A program made the position numbers and the translations under genes. This document shows, in pieces, positions 60,105-64,000 of a stretch of 64,000 bases of DNA. The notes under the pieces are model-generated. The model saw only the letters and a program-made list of their open reading frames with translations, had not been told where the DNA came from and did not search any database. Source of the stretch: Nostoc sp. MG11 (GTDB lineage: Bacteria; Cyanobacteriota; Cyanobacteriia; Cyanobacteriales; Nostocaceae); assembly GCF_014904695.1 (NCBI RefSeq), contig NZ_JACXXN010000021.1, positions 1 to 64,000 on the forward strand. Direction: 5' to 3'. Every line of letters begins with the position of its first letter. Within the stretch, counting starts at the first letter, position 1.

Positions 60105-60932
60105 ATGACCTATAGCAATAGTAGAAGTCAACGAGATAGCGCCACAATAGACCAAGATAATGCTGTATTTAATGTTGAGGGTGTGAAAGTATACTATGGC
60201 GGATTTCTGGCACTTATAGATGTTTATTTAAATATTCCTGAAAAACAAATCATTGCTTTTATTGGGCCTTCAGGATGTGGTAAAAGTACTCTATTGCGTT
60301 GCTTCAATCGCATGAATGATTTAATCCCTGGAGCCAAGGTAGAGGGTAGGTTGAATTACCGCGATCGCAATATTTACGACTCTAAGATAAATTCTGTAAA
60401 ATTACGACGGCAAGTCGGAATGGTTTTTCAAAGACCGAATCCTTTCCCCAAATCAATATACGAAAATATTTCCTTTGGGCCACGTGCTAATGGTTATAAA
60501 GGTAATGTTGATGAATTAGTGGAAAATTCCTTAAGACGCGCTGCTATCTGGGATGAAGTCAAAGACAAACTCAAAGAGAAGGGTACTGCATTATCTGGCG
60601 GACAACAGCAACGACTTTGCATTGCAAGAGCGATCGCCATGAAGCCAGATGTATTATTAATGGATGAACCATGTTCTGCTCTCGATCCAATTTCTAGCCG
60701 TCAAGTAGAAGAACTCTGCTTAGAACTTAAGCAGCAATACACCATCATCATGGTGACTCATAATATGCAGCAAGCTTCCAGAGTGGCAGATTTTACGGCT
60801 TTCTTCAATACAGAAATTGATGAGCATGGCAAACGTCGCGGAAAATTAGTTGAGTTTAGTCCTACATCTCAAATGTTTAGTTCTCCTCAAACTAAAGAAG
60901 CCGAGGATTATATCAGTGGACGCTTCGGTTAA
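60105..60932 (+). CDS. pstB: Phosphate ABC transporter ATP-binding protein PstB
   Basis: 275 aa. The full ABC ATPase set is visible: Walker [11 protein letters not shown]-loop [19 protein letters not shown], signature [16 protein letters not shown], Walker [13 protein letters not shown] and the H-loop VTHNMQQA. The PstB-typical [10 protein letters not shown] precedes the signature. It energises the PstCA permease and closes the operon. It converges with the Rpn-like gene, 64 bp away. Confidence 0.96.
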   Translation: MTYSNSRSQRDSATIDQDNAVFNVEGVKVYYGGFLALIDVYLNIPEKQIIAFIGPSGCGKSTLLRCFNRMNDLIPGAKVEGRLNYRDRNIYDSKINSVKLRRQVGMVFQRPNPFPKSIYENISFGPRANGYKGNVDELVENSLRRAAIWDEVKDKLKEKGTALSGGQQQRLCIARAIAMKPDVLLMDEPCSALDPISSRQVEELCLELKQQYTIIMVTHNMQQASRVADFTAFFNTEIDEHGKRRGKLVEFSPTSQMFSSPQTKEAEDYISGRFG

Positions 60933-60996
60933 GCAATATACTGGACAGTGTTTCCAAAAAATAAAGCGAGGATACAAGCAGCTAAAAATAGACAGG

Positions 60997-61812
60997 CTAA
61001 TTTTCAACTGCTTGCTGCACTTGCTCTATCCTCAAATCTAAAGCCACTGCTACTTGTTCCACACTTAGTCCCAGTGCCAATAACCTGGGTATAGACTCTA
61101 ATTTAGCTTGTCGCTTACCTTCTTCTAAGCCTTCCTGTCTACCTTCCTCTAAGCCGTCTTGTTTGATGGATTGATACATCCTGCTCTTTTTGAATTCGTC
61201 GTCTATGCCTAACATTTGAGCCAACTCCTCTCGGCTTAACCGGGTGAATTTGTATAAAAGGATGGTTTCTATCAATTCTACAATTTGCTTTCTGGTTGTT
61301 TCACCTGCCAGTTGTTGTCTTGCCTGCAAAATCAATTCTCTACCTCTATCTATGGCTGTCTCTTCCCTTTCGATAATTAACTTAACAATTGCCACTTGAA
61401 GTGAGTTCTCTGCTGTATCTAATTCGTCTAAATAAATGCGCTGCACTTGTAGGCTGTCTAGCAGCAAACGATATGGTAGTTTGTCCTCTGGATCTAAACT
61501 CCTTTGGGGATAGATAACCACAGCACGCCAAAAATTAACAGATTCGTTTTGACGCAGGTAAAGAAAGATTTCAGCAAACAAGCGTCTATAAAAAGTCGAG
61601 TCTAGTTGAAACTGGACTTCAACAAAGTACAAAGGTTGGTTTGTAGTTTCATCTGTCGGGATGAATACGCCATCAATCCGAAAGGCAGTATCTTTTAGTT
61701 CAACAGAAACAAATTCATAGGCATTGGTATTGACAGTTGTGTCACCAATTATCTCAAAAAATATGCTAGGGAAAGCTTGAAATATGCTATAGAATATTTT
61801 GTCAGTTCGCAC
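60997..61812 (-). CDS. Rpn/DUF2887-family nuclease-like protein
   Basis: The product is 271 aa. The N-terminal PD-(D/E)XK-type core of the Rpn/DUF2887 family is clear: MRTDKIFYSIFQAFPSIFFE, RIDGVFIPTDETTNQPLYFV and EVQFQ, with Asp and Glu-x-Gln as catalytic residues. The segment STFYRRLFAEIFLYLRQNES follows. The C-terminal third is helical and Glu/Gly-rich (QDGLEEGRQEGLEEGKRQAK), as usual for the family. Members promote RecA-independent recombination or are transposase-like relics; many copies per genome occur in cyanobacteria. It stands alone. Confidence 0.82.
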   Translation of the reverse strand: MRTDKIFYSIFQAFPSIFFEIIGDTTVNTNAYEFVSVELKDTAFRIDGVFIPTDETTNQPLYFVEVQFQLDSTFYRRLFAEIFLYLRQNESVNFWRAVVIYPQRSLDPEDKLPYRLLLDSLQVQRIYLDELDTAENSLQVAIVKLIIEREETAIDRGRELILQARQQLAGETTRKQIVELIETILLYKFTRLSREELAQMLGIDDEFKKSRMYQSIKQDGLEEGRQEGLEEGKRQAKLESIPRLLALGLSVEQVAVALDLRIEQVQQAVEN

Positions 61813-61949
61813 CTGGATTCAGTCAAACGAAAATTTTATATTATAAAGCTTATCAAGAAAGGCGATCGCCTGATAATTCAGCAGAAAAAAGACTTAGCCC
61901 AATGCAAAATTAGGAGAAATAACTATTTAATTTCATATAATTTAAATTA

Positions 61950-63710
61950 CTAATTACCTTGCATTGCTATGCCAAGTTTTTCCAGATTTTCACGGATATT
62001 AATAGTGCGAATATTATTTGCCCCCCAAACTCGCTCACAAATATCTAAAGCTTGCAAATAAAGGGGTTTTGCTTCGCTATAACGTCCTGTTACACGATAG
62101 ATTTCTGCAAGATTGTTGAGACTTTCAGCAACATTAGGATGATTGTCTCCCAATAAATGTTTATCAAATTCTAACGCTTTTAAACATAATGGTTCTGCCT
62201 CATTGTAACGCCCTTGTTCTCTGTACATATAACCAAGAGCGTAGATAGTATCTGCCAAAAGAGGATGAGCCTTTTGCAGTACACGTTCCTTGAGTTCCAA
62301 GGATTGTAAAAATAATGCTTCGGCTTGGTCATAACGTCCTTGAGCGCGGTAAATCAATCCTAAATTATGAATATCTGTAGCAACATCAGGATTATCTTCG
62401 CCCAAAAAACGCTTATCTAGTTCTATTGCTTGTTGCGACAACGGTTCAGCTTCACCGTAGCGTCCTTGATGATAATAGAGTAGCGCTAGATTATTCAGGA
62501 TGTGAGCGAAAGAGGGATGGTTTTCACCAAGCAAGCGTTTTCCAAGTTCTAATGATTGCAGATACAGAGGTTCTGCTTCGTCATAACGTCCTTGTTGATC
62601 GTATAGTAGTGCCAGGTTGTTGAGACTAGCGGCAACATCGGGATGGTTGTCTGCCAATAAGCGTTTCCTTAATTCCAAAGCTTGTTGATATAGAAGTTCC
62701 GCTTTACTGTATTGTCCAGTAGATTTGTAGAGTCCCGCCAAGTTATTCAGGCTAGTAGCAAAAGCAGGATGGTTGTCTCCCAGCAGACGTTTCCTCAATT
62801 CTAAAGCTTGTTGATATAAAGGTTCCGCTTCTCCATAGCGTCCTGTAGTACGGTATAGTCCTGCAAGATTGTTGAAACTAGTGGCTAAGTCTATCTGCAA
62901 ACCTGATTCATTTTGCAGTTCAATCGCCTTACGCCAGTATTTTATTGCTAGTTCCTGTTCTTTTTGATAATTCTGAGATTCTCCTCTATCTAACCTACTG
63001 CGGTAAATATCAGCCAACCTTGAATATAAGGTAGCCAAGCTGGGATCTTTAATTCCCCGTTCCTGTTCTATCTTCTCAATTAAACTTTGTAAATCTTGAA
63101 TGGGCAAGAAAAAAGGGTTATTTTCATTAGTATCTGTACTAGCTAATTCTGTGTCTCTAAAAACAAAGCGTATAGGTTCTAATTCTTGACAAGCAATAGC
63201 ATTCGTTTTTTTAGATACAAACCGAAAAACACCATTGCGCCAACTCCAAAAATCAGGGGCTTTTTTAATTAAGTTGACTAAAATTTGATTAGTTACCCAA
63301 AGCACGATCGCAAAAGGAAATTCGCGTAAACCCTCCCGTGTCCACTGTAAATAACCAAAAAACTTTTCCTGTTCCGATTGCTCTTTTCCTAATCTGAGAA
63401 AATAAAGTTGCTCAGCACCCGTCACAGTTATCACCGCTGGATTACGCTGACGCAGATATTCTTCTTGTTGTACCAGTTGATTAAGAGCAGCTTTCAGACT
63501 TGGTTCTTGACGTGCTAAAGTCACCCGGTATAAACGGAAGGCGGGTTTTAATTCGGCTTCATATTGAGCAATAATGTCATCACGAAAGTTAGCATCATCG
63601 CAAACTGCAATCAATAAATTCAATCCTTGTTTTTGAGCTTCTATTGAAACGATTAAATCATCATAAGCATCTTGATTTTCTCCATCATCTATAAATTCCT
63701 CATTTGACAT
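61950..63710 (-). CDS. TPR (kinesin light chain-type) protein with P-loop-less N-terminal domain
   Basis: The product is 586 aa. Residues about 240-580 are eight or so 42-residue TPRs of the kinesin-light-chain type (for example YGEAEPLYQQALELRKRLLG and DNHPAFATSLNNLAGLYKST). Residues about 15-220 form a domain with LNLLIAVCDDANFRDDIIAQ, AVITVTGAEQLYFLRLGKEQ and EFPFAIVLWVTNQILVNLIK. It looks like the regulatory or degenerate ATPase domain of cyanobacterial signalling proteins but lacks a P-loop. It overlaps the upstream gene by 11 bp, suggesting a two-gene unit. Function unknown. Confidence 0.78.
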   Translation of the reverse strand: MSNEEFIDDGENQDAYDDLIVSIEAQKQGLNLLIAVCDDANFRDDIIAQYEAELKPAFRLYRVTLARQEPSLKAALNQLVQQEEYLRQRNPAVITVTGAEQLYFLRLGKEQSEQEKFFGYLQWTREGLREFPFAIVLWVTNQILVNLIKKAPDFWSWRNGVFRFVSKKTNAIACQELEPIRFVFRDTELASTDTNENNPFFLPIQDLQSLIEKIEQERGIKDPSLATLYSRLADIYRSRLDRGESQNYQKEQELAIKYWRKAIELQNESGLQIDLATSFNNLAGLYRTTGRYGEAEPLYQQALELRKRLLGDNHPAFATSLNNLAGLYKSTGQYSKAELLYQQALELRKRLLADNHPDVAASLNNLALLYDQQGRYDEAEPLYLQSLELGKRLLGENHPSFAHILNNLALLYYHQGRYGEAEPLSQQAIELDKRFLGEDNPDVATDIHNLGLIYRAQGRYDQAEALFLQSLELKERVLQKAHPLLADTIYALGYMYREQGRYNEAEPLCLKALEFDKHLLGDNHPNVAESLNNLAEIYRVTGRYSEAKPLYLQALDICERVWGANNIRTINIRENLEKLGIAMQGN

Positions 63711-64000
63711 GAATAACCCCCTGAACTTTCAAGCTTTCTATAATGATTGGGTGAACATCGTACCAGGTTTCATCAGTGCGATATTCCAAAACATACAGCC
63801 CATGTAGTAAATCCAAAAACTCTGTTTGTTTAGGGTCATCGGGCATAAATTGCTTGTAAATACTTTGCAAAATATCTATATCAACTTTTCCTAAACGTAT
63901 AGAAAAATCATTGCGTATTTTATTGATTGCTTGGAATAAAATCTTATCATCAATAATAACTTCTGCTGTTGGATTTCGTCGGATCATCCGCAAACAAATG
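63700..64000 (-). CDS. C-terminal part of an unidentified protein running off the right edge
   Basis: The minus-strand frame stays open to the window end; TTG 63993 is an internal codon, as the frame reads ICLRMIRRNPTAEVIIDDKI before it. The visible part (NKIRNDFSIRLGKVDIDILQ, SIYKQFMPDDPKQTEFLDLL, HGLYVLEYRTDETWYDVHPI) is a mostly helical C-terminal domain. It overlaps the TPR gene and is probably its partner, perhaps supplying the ATPase domain the TPR protein lacks. That cannot be seen here. Confidence 0.55.
   Translation of the reverse strand, partial: ICLRMIRRNPTAEVIIDDKILFQAINKIRNDFSIRLGKVDIDILQSIYKQFMPDDPKQTEFLDLLHGLYVLEYRTDETWYDVHPIIIESLKVQGVIHVK

Overview
The window reads as chromosomal DNA of a filamentous, probably heterocyst-forming cyanobacterium (Nostocales type). 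The sequence basis is the very frequent HIP1 octamer GCGATCGC, intergenic repeat families typical of Nostoc/Anabaena genomes, and cyanobacterial versions of infC, ilvN/ilvH, PsiE and the Pst operon. I see no rRNA or tRNA gene, no CRISPR array, and no phage head, terminase or integrase gene.

Layout. 1-9783: housekeeping and accessory genes (TrkA-type NAD-binding protein running off the left edge, a YflT-like glycine-zipper protein, a large MFS/ADP-ATP-carrier-like HEAT-repeat membrane protein, infC, an alpha/beta hydrolase, a BON protein, ilvN, an oligosaccharide flippase). 10240-46072: a nearly complete extracellular contractile injection system (eCIS, Afp/PVC-like) of about 36 kb. It holds one sheath, one tube, a T4-baseplate-like zinc-ribbon protein, a Pro-rich linker protein, a Pvc16-like cap, an AAA+ ATPase, a small conserved protein, two DUF4157-headed cargo candidates (one ending in a putative PD-(D/E)XK nuclease, one in a lytic transglycosylase), two small membrane proteins, a tube-baseplate adaptor, a LysM-like protein, a split spike (gpD hub, gpV/OB needle, PAAR-like tip), gp25, three baseplate J/I-type proteins (two swollen by Asp-box beta-propeller insertions) and a tail fibre with a C-terminal S74 chaperone. 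Two related 21-bp tandem arrays in opposite orientation lie at 13.0 and 28.1 kb, and a 410-bp MITE-like element with a target duplication sits just before the fibre gene.

46098-49800: accessory genes. These are an orphaned RHH antitoxin with a decayed PIN toxin, a second MITE, an APH-family kinase, and an AT-rich minus-strand gene set pairing a prolyl-4-hydroxylase-like oxygenase with a GT60 (Skp1-hydroxyproline GlcNAc-transferase-like) enzyme and a 93-residue protein carrying a PPGGPP motif. I consider this trio the best candidate for an undescribed system: hydroxyproline-linked GlcNAc glycosylation of a small bacterial protein.

50189-64000: an EF-G paralogue, a secreted TPR protein, PsiE, a small cyanobacterial protein, a long repeat-rich non-coding stretch, then a sulfate-type binding protein heading a complete pstS-pstC-pstA-pstB phosphate uptake operon, an Rpn/DUF2887 nuclease-like protein, and a TPR protein overlapping a gene that runs off the right edge.
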